NCBI RefSeq assembly: GCF_030504955.1
Contig: NZ_JAUKTR010000006.1
Span: 1 to 64,000 of the forward strand
From: Peiella sedimenti
GTDB lineage: Bacteria; Pseudomonadota; Alphaproteobacteria; Caulobacterales; Caulobacteraceae
DNA: 64,000 bases
Reading direction: 5' to 3'
Shown here: piece by piece, positions 8,969 to 18,846 of the stretch
How the letters are laid out: each line of letters begins with the position of its first letter
How positions within the stretch are numbered: the stretch's first letter is position 1
Position numbers and translations under genes: made by a program
Notes under the pieces: generated by a model
The model's input: only the letters and a program-made list of their open reading frames with translations
The model's database searches: none
What the model was told of the DNA's origin: nothing

Positions 8969-9282
8969 TGGCCGCCGCCAAGAAGGCTCAACCCACCGCC
9001 CGTCACTACGACGCCGTCCTGGCGCCGGTGATCACGGAAAAGTCGACCCTGCTGTCCGAGCAGAACAAGGTCGTCTTCCGCGTCGCCCATGACGCCACCA
9101 AGGACGAGATCGCGGCCGCCGTCGAGGCGCTGTTCAGCGTCCAGGTGACCAAGGTCAACACCCTGGTCGTCAAGGGCAAGACCAAGCGGTTCCGCGGCAT
9201 CATGGGACGCCGCAACGACGTCAAGAAAGCCATCGTGACGCTGGCCGAGGGCCAGTCGATCGACGTGACCACGGGGCTGTAG
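8968..9282 (+). CDS. rplW: 50S ribosomal protein L23
   Basis: The 104-aa protein has [11 protein letters not shown] near the N-terminus and [15 protein letters not shown] in the middle, typical of L23, which sits at the tunnel exit and docks trigger factor and SRP. The start is set at ATG 8968 (TGATG overlap with the rplD stop) rather than the adjacent GTG 8965, because GAAGGAGG at 8953-8960 is 7 nt from the ATG. rplB follows after 4 nt. Confidence 0.96.
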   Translation: MAAAKKAQPTARHYDAVLAPVITEKSTLLSEQNKVVFRVAHDATKDEIAAAVEALFSVQVTKVNTLVVKGKTKRFRGIMGRRNDVKKAIVTLAEGQSIDVTTGL

Positions 9283-9286
9283 GACC

Positions 9287-10123
9287 ATGGCGCTTAAGAC
9301 CTTCAATCCGACCTCGCCGGGCCGCCGCGCCCTGGTGCTGGTCGACCGCTCCGAGCTCCACAAGGGCCGTCCGGAGAAGACCCTTGTCGAGGGCCTGACC
9401 AAGTCGGGCGGCCGGGGCGGCAACGGCCGCGTGGCCGTTCGCTTCCGCGGCGGCGGCGCCAAGCGCCTTTACCGCATCATCGACTTCAAGCGTCGCAAGT
9501 TCGACGTGGCCGGTACGGTCGAGCGTCTCGAGTACGACCCCAACCGTTCGGCCTTCATCGCCCTGGTGAACTACGCCGACGGCGAGAAGGCCTACATCCT
9601 GGCTCCGCAGCGCCTCAAGGCCGGCGACCAGGTGATCGCCGCCGAGAAGACCGACGTGAAGCCGGGCAACGCCATGCCGCTGCGCTCCATGCCGGTGGGC
9701 ACCATCATCCACAACGTGGAGATGAAGCCGGGCAAGGGCGGCCAGCTGGCCCGCTCGGCCGGCGCTTACGCCCAGCTGGTCGGCCGCGACGGCGGTTACG
9801 CCCAGATCCGTCTCGGCTCGGGCGAGCTGCGCACGGTGCTGGACGGCTGCATGGCCACGGTGGGCGCGGTCTCGAACCCCGACCACATGAACCAGAACCT
9901 GGGCAAGGCCGGCCGCAAGCGTCACATGGGCTTCCGCCCGCACGTCCGCGGCGTGGCCATGAATCCGATCGATCACCCGCACGGCGGCGGCGAAGGCCGC
10001 ACCTCGGGCGGCCGCCACCCGGTCACCCCGTGGGGCGTCCCGACCAAGGGCCGCAAGACCCGCAAGAACAAGGCGACGGATAAGTTCATCATCCGTAGCC
10101 GTCACGTGAAGAAGGCGCGCTAA
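9287..10123 (+). CDS. rplB: 50S ribosomal protein L2
   Basis: The 278-aa protein begins [17 protein letters not shown] and ends with the conserved [23 protein letters not shown] and RHVKKAR. These belong to the C-terminal region that contacts the peptidyl-transferase centre. L2 is a primary 23S rRNA binder needed for subunit joining. Its length agrees with the family (about 273-278 aa). rpsS follows after 2 nt. Confidence 0.98.
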   Translation: MALKTFNPTSPGRRALVLVDRSELHKGRPEKTLVEGLTKSGGRGGNGRVAVRFRGGGAKRLYRIIDFKRRKFDVAGTVERLEYDPNRSAFIALVNYADGEKAYILAPQRLKAGDQVIAAEKTDVKPGNAMPLRSMPVGTIIHNVEMKPGKGGQLARSAGAYAQLVGRDGGYAQIRLGSGELRTVLDGCMATVGAVSNPDHMNQNLGKAGRKRHMGFRPHVRGVAMNPIDHPHGGGEGRTSGGRHPVTPWGVPTKGRKTRKNKATDKFIIRSRHVKKAR

Positions 10124-10125
10124 CC

Positions 10126-10404
10126 ATGGCCCGTTCCTCCTGGAAAGGTCCGTTCGTCGACGGCTATCTGCTGAAGAAGGCGGAGACCGCTCAGACGTCC
10201 GGCCGCAAGGACGTGATCAAGACCTGGTCGCGTCGTTCGACCATCCTGCCGCAGTTCGTCGGCCTGACCTTCGGCGTCCACAACGGCCGCAAGCATGTGC
10301 CGGTGATGGTCAGCGAAGACATGGTCGGCATGAAGTTCGGCGAGTTCGCGCCGACCCGCTCCTTCCCCGGCCACGCGGCCGACAAGAAGGCGAAGAGGAA
10401 GTAA
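10126..10404 (+). CDS. rpsS: 30S ribosomal protein S19
   Basis: The 92-aa protein begins [20 protein letters not shown] and contains [21 protein letters not shown] and [19 protein letters not shown], the conserved core of S19. It sits in the head of the 30S subunit with S13. Length and start are as usual for the family. rplV follows after 4 nt. Confidence 0.98.
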   Translation: MARSSWKGPFVDGYLLKKAETAQTSGRKDVIKTWSRRSTILPQFVGLTFGVHNGRKHVPVMVSEDMVGMKFGEFAPTRSFPGHAADKKAKRK

Positions 10405-10408
10405 GCAG

Positions 10409-10789
10409 ATGAGCAAGGCTTCCAATCCCCGGCGCGTTGGCGCCGCCGAGGCTCGGGCGAAGGTGGTCAACCTGCGCACCAGCCCGCGCAAGCTGAACCT
10501 GGTGGCCCAGTCGATCCGCGGCCTGCCGGTGCAGCGCGCGCTGAACGAGCTGGAGTTCAGCCACAAGCGGATCGCCGGCGCGGTGCGCAAGGCGCTCTAC
10601 TCGGCCATCTCCAACGCCGAGAACAACCACAACCTCGACATCGACTCCCTGGTCGTGGCCGAGGCCTTCGTGGGCAAGAATCTGGTGATGAAGCGCTTCT
10701 CGCCGCGGGCTCGCGGTCGGGCGTCGCGCATCGAAAAGCCGTTCTCCGAGATCACCATCGTGGTCCGCGAACTGGGCGAGGCTGCGTAA
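10409..10789 (+). CDS. rplV: 50S ribosomal protein L22
   Basis: The 126-aa protein has [33 protein letters not shown] and the hairpin segment [23 protein letters not shown] that lines the exit tunnel near the macrolide site. The stop TAA shares one base with the rpsC start (TAATG at 10789), so the two genes are probably coupled in translation. Confidence 0.98.
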   Translation: MSKASNPRRVGAAEARAKVVNLRTSPRKLNLVAQSIRGLPVQRALNELEFSHKRIAGAVRKALYSAISNAENNHNLDIDSLVVAEAFVGKNLVMKRFSPRARGRASRIEKPFSEITIVVRELGEAA

Positions 10790-11538
10790 TGGGACAGAAG
10801 GTCAATCCGGTCGGGCTGCGGCTCGGCGTCAACCGCACCTGGGACAGCCGCTGGTTCGCCGGCGACAAGGACTATGCGCGTCTGCTGCACCAGGACCTGA
10901 AGCTGCGCGCGTGGCTGAAGGAGCGCCTGTCGGGCGCCGGCGTGTCGCGCATCATCATCGAGCGTCCGCACAAGAAGTGCCGCATCACCATCTACGCCGC
11001 CCGTCCGGGCGTGGTGATCGGCAAGAAGGGCGCCGACATCGACAAGCTGCGCAAGGATGTCGCGGCCATGACCGAAGGCGAGGTGTTCCTGAACCTCGTT
11101 GAAGTCCGCAAGCCCGAGACTGACGCCCAGCTGATCGCTGAGAACATCGCCCAGCAGCTGGAGCGCCGCGTGGCCTTCCGCCGGGCCATGAAGCGCGCCA
11201 TGCAGTCGGCCATCCGCCTGGGCGCCAAGGGCGTGCGCATCAACGTTTCGGGCCGCCTCGGCGGCGCCGAGATCGCCCGCATGGAATGGTATCGCGAAGG
11301 CCGCGTGCCGCTGCACACCCTGCGCGCCGACATCGACTTCGGCTTCATCGAAGCGCGCACCACCTACGGCGTCATCGGCGTGAAGGTGTGGGTGTTCAAG
11401 GGTGAGGTGCTGGAGCACGACCCCATGGCTCAGGACAAGCGCTGGGCCCAGGAAGCTTCCGGTCCCTCGTCGAACGAAGGCCGCGGCGACCGTGGTCCGC
11501 GCGGTCCGCGCCGCGACCGCCCCGGACGTGAAGGCTAA
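10789..11538 (+). CDS. rpsC: 30S ribosomal protein S3
   Basis: The 249-aa protein begins [20 protein letters not shown]. It has the KH-domain loop [16 protein letters not shown] and the C-terminal domain with [28 protein letters not shown]. The tail (about residues 220-249) is rich in Arg, Gly and Pro, as seen in several alphaproteobacterial S3 proteins. S3 forms part of the mRNA entry site and its helicase activity. Confidence 0.98.
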   Translation: MGQKVNPVGLRLGVNRTWDSRWFAGDKDYARLLHQDLKLRAWLKERLSGAGVSRIIIERPHKKCRITIYAARPGVVIGKKGADIDKLRKDVAAMTEGEVFLNLVEVRKPETDAQLIAENIAQQLERRVAFRRAMKRAMQSAIRLGAKGVRINVSGRLGGAEIARMEWYREGRVPLHTLRADIDFGFIEARTTYGVIGVKVWVFKGEVLEHDPMAQDKRWAQEASGPSSNEGRGDRGPRGPRRDRPGREG

Positions 11539-11543
11539 GTCAG

Positions 11544-11975
11544 ATGCTGCAACCGAAGAAGACCAAGTACCGCAAGGCCTTCAAGGGCCGCATCCACGGC
11601 ACGGCCAAGGGCGGCTTCTCGCTGAACTTCGGCTCGTACGGCCTGAAGTCCATGGAGCCTGAGCGCATCACGGCGCGCCAGATCGAAGCGGCCCGCCGCG
11701 CGATCACCCGCCAGATGAAGCGTCAGGGCCGGGTGTGGATCCGCATCTTCCCGGACCTGCCCGTGACGGGCAAGCCGGCCGAAGTGCGCATGGGCTCGGG
11801 CAAGGGCTCGGTGGACTACTGGGCCGCTCGCGTGGCCCCGGGCCGCATCATGTTTGAAATCGACGGCGTGCCGGACGACGTCGCCCGCGAGGCCCTGCGC
11901 CTGGGCGCCGCCAAGCTGCCCGTCCGCACCAAGGTCGTGACCCGGCTCGACGCCGGCGTCGCGGTCGAGCACTGA
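11544..11975 (+). CDS. rplP: 50S ribosomal protein L16
   Basis: The 143-aa protein begins [19 protein letters not shown]. It has the conserved [40 protein letters not shown] and [14 protein letters not shown]16 organises the aminoacyl-tRNA binding site on the large subunit. Length is as expected. rpmC follows after 14 nt. Confidence 0.98.
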   Translation: MLQPKKTKYRKAFKGRIHGTAKGGFSLNFGSYGLKSMEPERITARQIEAARRAITRQMKRQGRVWIRIFPDLPVTGKPAEVRMGSGKGSVDYWAARVAPGRIMFEIDGVPDDVAREALRLGAAKLPVRTKVVTRLDAGVAVEH

Positions 11976-11989
11976 GAAGGGGATCGCCG

Positions 11990-12184
11990 ATGACCAAGAT
12001 CAGCGACCTTAGGGCCATGACGCCCGACCAGCTGCAGGAAGAGCTCCTGAAGCTGAAGAAGGAGCAGTTCAACCTGCGCTTCCAGGCGGCCACGGGCCAA
12101 ATGGAAAAGACCCACCGCGTGGCCGAGGTCCGCAAGACCATCGCCCGCATCGCCACGCTGCAACGCCAGCAGCGCCCGGCCTGA
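11990..12184 (+). CDS. rpmC: 50S ribosomal protein L29
   Basis: The 64-aa protein is a helical hairpin: [20 protein letters not shown], then [20 protein letters not shown] and [16 protein letters not shown], typical of L29. It lies near the tunnel exit next to L23. A GGGGATC-type ribosome binding site precedes the start. rpsQ follows after 10 nt. Confidence 0.96.
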   Translation: MTKISDLRAMTPDQLQEELLKLKKEQFNLRFQAATGQMEKTHRVAEVRKTIARIATLQRQQRPA

Positions 12185-12194
12185 GGAGAGATCG

Positions 12195-12446
12195 ATGCCC
12201 AAGCGTATCCTTGAAGGCGTGGTCGTCTCGGACAAGGGCGACAAGACCGTGGTGGTCAAGGTCGAGCGCACCCTGCTGCACCCCCTGTTCAAGAAGACGG
12301 TCCGCCGTTCGAAGAAGTATCACGCGCACGACGAGACCAACTCGTACAAGGCCGGCGATCTCGCCCGGATCGTGGAGTGCGCCCCCAAGTCGAAGCTGAA
12401 GCGTTGGGAGGTCCTGCCCAAGGACGCCCAGGCTCAGGCTCAGTAA
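12195..12446 (+). CDS. rpsQ: 30S ribosomal protein S17
   Basis: The 83-aa OB-fold protein begins [20 protein letters not shown] and has [19 protein letters not shown], typical of S17, a primary 16S rRNA-binding protein. A good GGAG ribosome binding site precedes it. The Ala/Gln-rich tail is short. rplN follows after 18 nt. Confidence 0.97.
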   Translation: MPKRILEGVVVSDKGDKTVVVKVERTLLHPLFKKTVRRSKKYHAHDETNSYKAGDLARIVECAPKSKLKRWEVLPKDAQAQAQ

Positions 12447-12464
12447 GTCAGGAAGGTCTGATCC

Positions 12465-12833
12465 ATGATCCAGATGCAGACTAACCTGGACGTCGCCGAT
12501 AATTCGGGCGCGCGCCGGGTCATGTGCATCAAGGTGTTGGGCGGCGCCAAGCGCCGCTACGCCTCGGTGGGGGACGTCATCGTCGTCTCCGTGAAGGAAG
12601 CCATTCCGCGCGGCCGCGTGAAGAAGGGCGACGTGCTGCGCGCCATCGTCGTGCGCACGTCCAAGGACATCCAGCGAAAGGACGGCTCGGTGATCCGCTT
12701 CGACAAGAACGCCGCCGTCATCGTCAACAAGCAGAGCGAGCCCATCGGCACGCGCATCTTCGGCCCGGTGCCGCGCGAACTGCGCGCGAAGAACCACATG
12801 AAGATCGTGTCCCTGGCTCCGGAGGTCATCTGA
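12465..12833 (+). CDS. rplN: 50S ribosomal protein L14
   Basis: The 122-aa protein has the L14 opening [20 protein letters not shown] and the middle [15 protein letters not shown] and [12 protein letters not shown], ending [18 protein letters not shown]14 contacts 16S rRNA at an intersubunit bridge and is where RsfS binds. The stop TGA shares its last base with the rplX start. Confidence 0.98.
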   Translation: MIQMQTNLDVADNSGARRVMCIKVLGGAKRRYASVGDVIVVSVKEAIPRGRVKKGDVLRAIVVRTSKDIQRKDGSVIRFDKNAAVIVNKQSEPIGTRIFGPVPRELRAKNHMKIVSLAPEVI

Positions 12834-13147
12834 TGGCCGCGAAGATCAAGAAGGGCGACCGCGTCGTCGTCCTGGCCGGCCGCGACAAGGGCCGCCAGGG
12901 CGAAGTCAAGCGCGTGATGCCGGCCGAAGGCCGCCTCATCGTTGACGGCGTCAACGTCGTCCAACGCCACACCCGTCCCTCGCAGGCGAACCCTCAGGGC
13001 GGCATCGTCAACAAGGAAGCGTCCATCCACGTCTCGAACGTGGCCCTGGTCGACGCCAACGGTAAGGCCACTCGCGTGGGCTTCCGCATGGACGGCGACA
13101 AGAAGGTGCGCTTCGCCAAGACCACGGGAGACGTCGTCAATGGCTGA
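12833..13147 (+). CDS. rplX: 50S ribosomal protein L24
   Basis: The 104-aa protein begins [20 protein letters not shown], the KOW motif, and has [20 protein letters not shown] and [13 protein letters not shown]24 starts 50S assembly. The start at 12833 overlaps the rplN stop by one base, with GGAGGT 7 nt before it; the open frame runs further upstream, but in-frame starts there give no L24 sequence. The end overlaps rplE by 8 nt. Confidence 0.97.
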   Translation: MAAKIKKGDRVVVLAGRDKGRQGEVKRVMPAEGRLIVDGVNVVQRHTRPSQANPQGGIVNKEASIHVSNVALVDANGKATRVGFRMDGDKKVRFAKTTGDVVNG

Positions 13148-13697
13148 CGCCGCCTACGAACCCCGGCTGAAGACCGAGTACCGCGAGCGCATCCGCGCCG
13201 CGATGCGCGAGAAGTTCGGCTACACGAACGAGATGCAGGTGCCCAAGCTGGACAAGATCGTCCTGAACATGGGCATCGGCGAGGCCGTGGCCGACTCCAA
13301 GAAGGCCGCCGCCGCCATGAAGGACCTGGCGCTGATCGCCGGCCAGAAGCCGATCGGCACCAAGGCCCGCAACTCCATCGCCGGCTTCAAGCTGCGCGAA
13401 GGCATGGTCGTGGGCGCCAAGGTCACGCTTCGCCGCGAGCGCATGTACGAGTTCCTGGATCGTCTGATCACCATCGCCCTGCCGCGGGTGAAAGACTTCC
13501 GGGGTCTGAAGCCCACCTCGTTCGACGGCCGTGGCAACTACGCCATGGGCCTGAAGGAGCACCTGGTGTTCCCCGAGATCAACTATGACCAGATCGACCA
13601 GATCTGGGGCATGGACATCATCGTGGCCACCACCGCCAAGACCGACGACGAAGCCCGCGAGCTTCTGCGTCAGTTCCAGTTCCCGTTCACGAACTGA
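13140..13697 (+). CDS. rplE: 50S ribosomal protein L5
   Basis: The 185-aa protein starts inside the end of rplX (8-nt overlap) with [18 protein letters not shown] and contains [34 protein letters not shown] and [19 protein letters not shown]5 binds 5S rRNA and the P-site tRNA. An upstream in-frame start at 12942 would give about 66 extra residues with no L5 similarity, so it is rejected. Confidence 0.97.
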   Translation: MADAAYEPRLKTEYRERIRAAMREKFGYTNEMQVPKLDKIVLNMGIGEAVADSKKAAAAMKDLALIAGQKPIGTKARNSIAGFKLREGMVVGAKVTLRRERMYEFLDRLITIALPRVKDFRGLKPTSFDGRGNYAMGLKEHLVFPEINYDQIDQIWGMDIIVATTAKTDDEARELLRQFQFPFTN

Positions 13698-13713
13698 CGG
13701 GAGGGAAGAGACA

Positions 13714-14019
13714 ATGGCTAAGAAGAGCGCCGTAAACCGCAACGAGATGGTCAAGCGTCTCGTCGCGCAGTACGCCGATAAGCGCGCCGCCCTGAAGGCG
13801 ATCGCGAACGACGACAGCCGCCCGCTGGAGGAGCGCTTCGAGGCGCGCCTGAAGCTGGCCGAGCTGCCGCGCAACAGCGCGCCCTCGCGCATTCGCAACC
13901 GCTGCGAGGTGACGGGCCGTCCGCGCGCCTTTTACCGCAAGCTCAAGATGAGCCGCATCGCCCTGCGTGACCTGGCCTCGAACGGGCAGATCCCCGGCAT
14001 GACCAAGTCGAGCTGGTGA
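13714..14019 (+). CDS. rpsN: 30S ribosomal protein S14 (zinc-independent long form)
   Basis: The 101-aa protein begins [20 protein letters not shown] and ends [20 protein letters not shown]...[15 protein letters not shown]. It lacks the paired CxxC motifs of the short zinc-binding form, so it is the zinc-free type. It sits in the 30S head. GGGAGGGAAGAG lies directly upstream of ATG 13714. rpsH follows after 10 nt. Confidence 0.97.
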   Translation: MAKKSAVNRNEMVKRLVAQYADKRAALKAIANDDSRPLEERFEARLKLAELPRNSAPSRIRNRCEVTGRPRAFYRKLKMSRIALRDLASNGQIPGMTKSSW

Positions 14020-14029
14020 GGACCGAAGC

Positions 14030-14428
14030 ATGAGCATGAACGATCCCCTCAGCGACATGATCGCCCGCATCAAGAACGCGGCGGCCCGCAAGCGTTCGAC
14101 GGTGCTGACGCCCGCGTCCAAGCTGCGTGAGCGCGTGCTGCAGGTGCTGCAGGACGAGGGCTATATCCGTGGCTTCAGCCTGGTTCAGAACCCGGGTGAA
14201 TTCCCGCAGTTCTCGATCGAGCTGAAGTACTTCGACGACCAGCCGGTGATCGCCGAGATCAGCCGCGTGTCGAAGCCCGGACGCCGCGTCTATTCGTCGA
14301 TCAAGGACCTGAAGCCGGTCAAGAACGGCCTCGGGATCTCGATCCTGTCCACGCCCAAGGGCGTGATGTCCGACAACGCCGCCCGCGACGCCAACGTCGG
14401 TGGCGAAGTTCTCTGCCGCGTCTACTAA
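14030..14428 (+). CDS. rpsH: 30S ribosomal protein S8
   Basis: The 132-aa protein has [20 protein letters not shown], the middle [16 protein letters not shown], and the conserved end [21 protein letters not shown]8 is a primary 16S rRNA binder of the platform; in E. coli it represses the spc operon, which cannot be judged here. rplF follows after 21 nt. Confidence 0.98.
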   Translation: MSMNDPLSDMIARIKNAAARKRSTVLTPASKLRERVLQVLQDEGYIRGFSLVQNPGEFPQFSIELKYFDDQPVIAEISRVSKPGRRVYSSIKDLKPVKNGLGISILSTPKGVMSDNAARDANVGGEVLCRVY

Positions 14429-14449
14429 GCGCGGGGAGGGAAGGAACAG

Positions 14450-14983
14450 ATGTCTCGTATCGGCAAGTCTCCGGTCGCACTGCCCCAGGGGGTGAACGTC
14501 ACCCTCGAAGGCCAGACCGTTTCGGTGAAGGGCCCCAAGGGCGCCCTGTCCTGGACGGTGCCCGAGGAAATCCAGGTGGCTCAGGACGGCGGCGAGCTGC
14601 GCCTGACGCCGCGTGAAGACAGCCAGCGCGCCCGCGCCATGTGGGGCCTGTCGCGCACCCTGGTGGCCAACATGGTCCAGGGCGTCAGCCAGGGCTTCGA
14701 GCAGACGCTCGAGCTGGTCGGCGTGGGCTATCGCGCCGCCATGAAGGGCACGGCCCTGTCCATGCAGCTGGGCTTCAGCCACGAGGTCGACGTGCCGGCT
14801 CCGGCGGGCATCACCTTCGCCACGCCGAAGCAGACCGAGATCAAGATCAGCGGCGTCGACAAACAGCTGGTCGGCGAGACCGCCGCCCGCATCCGCAAGC
14901 TGCGTCCGCCCGAGCCCTACAAGGGCAAGGGTGTGCGCTACGCCGGCGAACAGGTTCGCCGCAAGGAAGGCAAGAAGAAGTAA
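14450..14983 (+). CDS. rplF: 50S ribosomal protein L6
   Basis: The 177-aa protein begins [20 protein letters not shown] and has two tandem L6 folds; the second ends [20 protein letters not shown], the family signature. L6 lies near the factor-binding site. GGGAGGGAAGGAAC precedes the start. rplR follows after 3 nt. Confidence 0.98.
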   Translation: MSRIGKSPVALPQGVNVTLEGQTVSVKGPKGALSWTVPEEIQVAQDGGELRLTPREDSQRARAMWGLSRTLVANMVQGVSQGFEQTLELVGVGYRAAMKGTALSMQLGFSHEVDVPAPAGITFATPKQTEIKISGVDKQLVGETAARIRKLRPPEPYKGKGVRYAGEQVRRKEGKKK

Positions 14984-14986
14984 GCC

Positions 14987-15343
14987 ATGGCTCTTTCTCC
15001 TCGCGACATCACCAAGCGGCGCGCCGAGCGCAACCGCCGTCGCCTCAAGGCGATGGGCAACGGCCGCGTGCGGCTGTCGGTCTTCCGCTCGTCCAAGAAC
15101 ATCTACGCCCAGGTCATCGACGACGCCCAGGGCGTCACCCTGGCCTCGGCCTCGTCGCTGGAAGGCGGCAAGGGCTCCAAGGGCTCGGACCGCGCCGCCG
15201 CCGAGGCGGTGGGCAAGCTGGTCGCCGAGCGCGCCATGGAAAAGGGCGTCAAGGACGTGGTCTTCGACCGCGGCGGTTATCTGTATCACGGCCGGGTGAA
15301 GGCGCTGGCGGACGCCGCGCGTGAAGCCGGCCTGAACTTCTGA
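14987..15343 (+). CDS. rplR: 50S ribosomal protein L18
   Basis: The 118-aa protein has [30 protein letters not shown] and the end [20 protein letters not shown], typical of L18. It binds 5S rRNA with L5 and L25. Length is normal. rpsE follows after 11 nt. Confidence 0.98.
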   Translation: MALSPRDITKRRAERNRRRLKAMGNGRVRLSVFRSSKNIYAQVIDDAQGVTLASASSLEGGKGSKGSDRAAAEAVGKLVAERAMEKGVKDVVFDRGGYLYHGRVKALADAAREAGLNF

Positions 15344-15354
15344 GGATCCTGGAA

Positions 15355-15957
15355 ATGGCTCGTGACCCCCAACGTGGCGGCGGCGGCGATCGCCGGGATC
15401 GTCGTGACAACCGCGGCAACGCTCCGGAAGTCGAATCCGAATTCGTCGAGAAGCTGGTCCACATCAACCGCGTCGCCGCCACCGTGAAGGGCGGCCGTCG
15501 CTTCAGCTTCGCCGCTCTGATGGTCGTCGGCGACCAGAAGGGCCGCGTCGGCTTCGGTCATGGCAAGGCGCGCGAAGTGCCGGAAGCCATCCGCAAGGCG
15601 ACCGAGGAAGCCAAGAAGTCGATGATCCGCGTGCCTCTGCGCGAGAGCCGCACCCTGCACCACGACGGCGAAGGCCGCTGGGGCGCGGGCAAGGTGATGA
15701 TGCGCGCCGCTCCGGCCGGCACCGGCGTCATCGCCGGCGGCCCGATGCGCGCCGTGCTGGAAACCCTGGGCGTCCAGGACGTGGTGGGCAAGTCGTCGGG
15801 TTCGTCGAACCCGTACAACATGGTCCGCGCGACGTTCGAGGCGCTGAAGGTCCAGTCCTCGCCGCGCCAGATCGCCAACAAGCGCGGCAAGAAGGTCGCC
15901 GACATCATGGGCCGCCGCAACGACGGCGCCTCCTCGCCCGACTCGGTCGAGGCGTAA
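15355..15957 (+). CDS. rpsE: 30S ribosomal protein S5
   Basis: The 200-aa protein has a Gly/Arg-rich N-terminus (about residues 1-25). The double-stranded RNA-binding part follows ([39 protein letters not shown]) and then the C-terminal domain ([20 protein letters not shown]). S5 guards decoding fidelity and the mRNA entry site. The N-terminal stretch is longer than in E. coli, which is common in alphaproteobacteria. Confidence 0.98.
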   Translation: MARDPQRGGGGDRRDRRDNRGNAPEVESEFVEKLVHINRVAATVKGGRRFSFAALMVVGDQKGRVGFGHGKAREVPEAIRKATEEAKKSMIRVPLRESRTLHHDGEGRWGAGKVMMRAAPAGTGVIAGGPMRAVLETLGVQDVVGKSSGSSNPYNMVRATFEALKVQSSPRQIANKRGKKVADIMGRRNDGASSPDSVEA

Positions 15958-15968
15958 GGGGACAGATC

Positions 15969-16163
15969 ATGGCCGAGAAGAAAAAGAAGACCATCACCGT
16001 CAAGCAGACCGGCAGCCCGATCCGCCGCAAGTCGGATCAGCGCGCCACCCTCGTGGGCCTGGGCCTGAACCGCGTCGGCCGCGTTGCGACGCTGGAGGAC
16101 ACTCCGGCCGTGCGCGGCATGGTGGCCAAGGTCGCCCACATGGTCGAGGTGGTCGAGGGCTAA
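15969..16163 (+). CDS. rpmD: 50S ribosomal protein L30
   Basis: The 64-aa protein has [20 protein letters not shown] and [20 protein letters not shown], the full L30 fold. It contacts 5S and 23S rRNA. A gap of 73 nt separates it from rplO. This gap holds only an A-rich ribosome binding site for rplO and no obvious terminator. Confidence 0.97.
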   Translation: MAEKKKKTITVKQTGSPIRRKSDQRATLVGLGLNRVGRVATLEDTPAVRGMVAKVAHMVEVVEG

Positions 16164-16236
16164 GCGCCTTCGCCCCAAACCCTAACAGCCGAGTCGGGCG
16201 CTCCGCCCGGCGCAAGAACCCGAAAGGATCAGGCAG

Positions 16237-16719
16237 ATGAAGCTGAACGAAATCCGCGACAACGAAGGTTCGACCAAGAACCGTATGCGCGTCGGCCGTG
16301 GCCCGGGCTCGGGCAAGGGCAAGACCGCCGGCCGCGGCGTCAAGGGCCAGAAGTCCCGCACCGGCGTCAGCCTGCTCGGCTTCGAAGGCGGCCAGATGCC
16401 GCTGCACATGCGCATGCCCAAGCGCGGCTTCAACAATCCCTTCGCCAAGAAGCTGGTCGAAGTGAACCTGTGGCGCATCGAGAAGGCCATCGAGGCCAAG
16501 AAGCTCGACGCCAAGAAGCCCATCAGCGCCGAGGCGCTGGTCGCCGCGGGCGTCATCCGCCGCGCCAAGGACGGCGTGCGTCTGCTGGCCCAGGGCGAGC
16601 TGAAGTCGAAGCTGGACATCACCGTCTGGTCGGCCTCGGCCGCCGCGGTGAAGGCGGTGGAGGCCGCCGGGGGCAAGGTCACGCTTCAGCGACCTGCGGA
16701 CGATCAGGCCGCCGCCTGA
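16237..16719 (+). CDS. rplO: 50S ribosomal protein L15
   Basis: The 160-aa protein begins [20 protein letters not shown]. Its Gly/Arg-rich N-terminal loop ([20 protein letters not shown]) threads into 23S rRNA, followed by the globular [21 protein letters not shown] domain. L15 is a late assembly protein. It ends 81 nt before secY; a GC-rich hairpin lies in that gap. Confidence 0.97.
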   Translation: MKLNEIRDNEGSTKNRMRVGRGPGSGKGKTAGRGVKGQKSRTGVSLLGFEGGQMPLHMRMPKRGFNNPFAKKLVEVNLWRIEKAIEAKKLDAKKPISAEALVAAGVIRRAKDGVRLLAQGELKSKLDITVWSASAAAVKAVEAAGGKVTLQRPADDQAAA

Positions 16720-16731
16720 TACGAAACCGTC

Positions 16732-16759
16732 AGGGGCGGCCTCGCATCGGGGCCGCCCT
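16732..16759 (+). terminator. GC-rich hairpin between rplO and secY (weak terminator or processing site)
   Basis: GGGCGGCC (16734-16741) pairs with GGCCGCCC (16751-16758) across a 9-nt loop. Only CTTCG follows, with no real T-tract, so full termination is doubtful. It may lower the amount of secY message relative to ribosomal proteins or mark an RNase site. Confidence 0.4.
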
Positions 16760-16800
16760 TCGACTATCTGATGACCTTATCCGTATTCGGGGGTCTTTGA

Positions 16801-18165
16801 ATGGCTTCGGCCGCTGAACAACTCGCAGCCAATCTGAACTTCGGCTCGTTCCAACGGGCGACCGAGCTGCACAAGCGCCTGCTTTTCACGCTGGGCGCCC
16901 TGATCATCTATCGGATGGGCACCTACATCCCCATTCCGGGGCTGGACACGGCCGCCTTCGCTCAGGCCTTCGAGGGTCAGAGCCAGGGCATCCTGGGCAT
17001 GTTCAACATGTTCTCGGGCGGCGCCGTCGAGCGCATGGCCATCTTCGCCCTGAACGTGATGCCCTACATCTCGGCGTCGATCATCGTGCAGCTGTTGGGC
17101 GCGGTCTATCCGCCGTGGGAAAAGCTGAAGAAGGAAGGCGGCGAAGCCGGCCGCAAGCAGCTGAACCAGTACACCCGTTACCTGACGGTCTTCCTGGCCC
17201 TGGGTCAGGCCTTCGGCATCGCCGTCGGTCTGCAGAACGGCGGCCTGGCCCTGGATCCGGGGCCGTTCTTCCTGATTTCGACGGTCGTGACGCTCACGGG
17301 CGGGACCATGTTCCTGATGTGGCTGGGTGAGCAGGTGACCAGCCGCGGCGTCGGCAACGGCATCAGCCTGATCATCTTCGCCGGCATCGTGGCCGTGCTG
17401 CCGGGCACCATGAGCCGTCTGCTGGAGCTGACGCGTGAAGGCCAGATCGCGGCCTTCAGCTTCTTCCTGATCATCGCGATGGCCATCGCGGTCATCGGCT
17501 TCATCGTCTTCATGGAGCGCGCCCAGCGCCGTCTCCTGATCCAGTACCCCAAGCGTCAGCAGGGCGCGAGCATGGTGGGCGGCGACCGGTCGTTCCTGCC
17601 GCTGAAGGTGAACACCGCCGGCGTCATTCCGCCGATCTTCGCCTCGTCCCTGCTGCTGCTGCCGGCGACGGTGTCGTCCTTCCTGGCCGCGAACCCCGAG
17701 CGCATTCCGTCCTGGATGGACTGGCTGCCGACGGTGACCCAGCAGCTGCAGCACGGCCAGCCCACCTTCATGGTGCTGTACGGCCTGCTGATCATCTTCT
17801 TCTGCTTCTTCTACACCTCGATCGTCTTCAATCCCGAGGAGACGGCCGAGAACCTGAGGAAGTACGGCGGCTTCCTGCCGGGCATCCGGCCGGGCAAGCG
17901 CACGGCCGAATATCTGGATTACGTGCTGACCCGCCTGACGGCGCTGGGCGCGGTCTACATCACCGCGGTCTGTCTGATCCCCGAGTGGTTCATGGCTGAC
18001 TACGGCCTGGGCCTGGCCTTCGGCGGCACCTCGATCCTGATCGTCGTGTCCGTGACCATGGATACCGTCGCCCAGATCCAGTCGCACCTGCTGGCGCACC
18101 AGTACGAGGGCCTCATCAAGAAGGCCAAGCTGCGCGGCCGCGGCGGCCGGGGCCCGGCCCGATGA
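16801..18165 (+). CDS. secY: Preprotein translocase subunit SecY
   Basis: The 454-aa protein is the channel of the SecYEG translocon in the inner membrane. It has about ten hydrophobic segments. Family motifs include YRMGTYIPIPGLD in TM1, the plug region near MFNMFSGGAVERM, NVMPYISASIIVQLL in TM2, and GNGISLIIFAGIV. The start at 16801 is the first ATG after the rplO hairpin and gives the usual N-terminal cytoplasmic helix. The last codons overlap adk by 4 nt (ATGA). Confidence 0.98.
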   Translation: MASAAEQLAANLNFGSFQRATELHKRLLFTLGALIIYRMGTYIPIPGLDTAAFAQAFEGQSQGILGMFNMFSGGAVERMAIFALNVMPYISASIIVQLLGAVYPPWEKLKKEGGEAGRKQLNQYTRYLTVFLALGQAFGIAVGLQNGGLALDPGPFFLISTVVTLTGGTMFLMWLGEQVTSRGVGNGISLIIFAGIVAVLPGTMSRLLELTREGQIAAFSFFLIIAMAIAVIGFIVFMERAQRRLLIQYPKRQQGASMVGGDRSFLPLKVNTAGVIPPIFASSLLLLPATVSSFLAANPERIPSWMDWLPTVTQQLQHGQPTFMVLYGLLIIFFCFFYTSIVFNPEETAENLRKYGGFLPGIRPGKRTAEYLDYVLTRLTALGAVYITAVCLIPEWFMADYGLGLAFGGTSILIVVSVTMDTVAQIQSHLLAHQYEGLIKKAKLRGRGGRGPAR

Positions 18166-18728
18166 ACCTGATCCTCTTCGGCCCGCCCGGCGCGGGGAAG
18201 GGCACCCAGGCCAAGCGTCTGGTGGAGGAGCGGGGCATGATCCAGCTGTCCACCGGCGACATGCTGCGCGCGGCCATCGCCTCGGGCAGCGAACTGGGTC
18301 TGACCTGCAAGGGCATCATCGACCGGGGCGAACTGGTCCCCGACGAAGTGGTCATCGCCCTGATTGAGAGCCGGCTGGACGAGGCCGAGGCCTGCGGCGG
18401 CGCGATCTTCGACGGCTTTCCACGCACCCTGGCCCAGGCCAAGGCGCTGGATGTCCTGCTCGCCGGACGCGGAAAGCAGGTGGACCGCGTGATCCGCCTG
18501 AGGGTCGACGAGGCCGCGCTTCTGGACCGCATCACCCAGCGGTTCGCTGACATGGGGCGCTCGGACGACAATCCGGAAAGCTTCAAGGTCCGACTCAAGG
18601 CTTACGCCGACCAGACGGCCCCGCTCATCCCTTACTACGAGGGGCAGGGCAAGCTGGCCGAGGTGGACGGCATGGGCTCGGTCGAAGCGGTGGCTCGAGC
18701 CATCGCCCAGGCCATTGATAATCGTTGA
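18162..18728 (+). CDS. adk: Adenylate kinase (short form)
   Basis: The 188-aa protein has the P-loop [10 protein letters not shown] (residues 7-16), [17 protein letters not shown] and [11 protein letters not shown]. The LID region is short ([14 protein letters not shown] then ADMGRSDDN), so this is the short adenylate kinase type without a zinc finger. It balances ATP, ADP and AMP in the cytosol. It overlaps secY by 4 nt; an internal promoter for rpsM begins inside its stop codon. Confidence 0.96.
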   Translation: MNLILFGPPGAGKGTQAKRLVEERGMIQLSTGDMLRAAIASGSELGLTCKGIIDRGELVPDEVVIALIESRLDEAEACGGAIFDGFPRTLAQAKALDVLLAGRGKQVDRVIRLRVDEAALLDRITQRFADMGRSDDNPESFKVRLKAYADQTAPLIPYYEGQGKLAEVDGMGSVEAVARAIAQAIDNR

Positions 18729-18752
18729 CGGAAGCGATTCCTTCCCTATAAG
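18725..18752 (+). promoter_or_regulatory. Internal promoter for rpsM-rpsK-rpoA, inside a dyad
   Basis: TTGACG (18725-18730) and TATAAG (18747-18752) are 16 bp apart, a near-consensus housekeeping promoter that overlaps the adk stop codon. It lies within an inverted repeat: GGAAGCG (18730-18736) with CGCTTCC (18757-18763), and an inner TCCCT (18743-18747) with AGGGA (18751-18755). The arms cover the -10 box, so either a DNA-binding protein or an RNA hairpin at the 5' end could act here. Confidence 0.65.
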
Positions 18753-18846
18753 GGACCGCTTCCGCGAAAGGGCGCGACAGGCCGGGCTTTTCAACAGCCG
18801 GGGCCTGTTGGCGTCCGTCATGCGTATTCTAAGGCAGAGAGAACTC

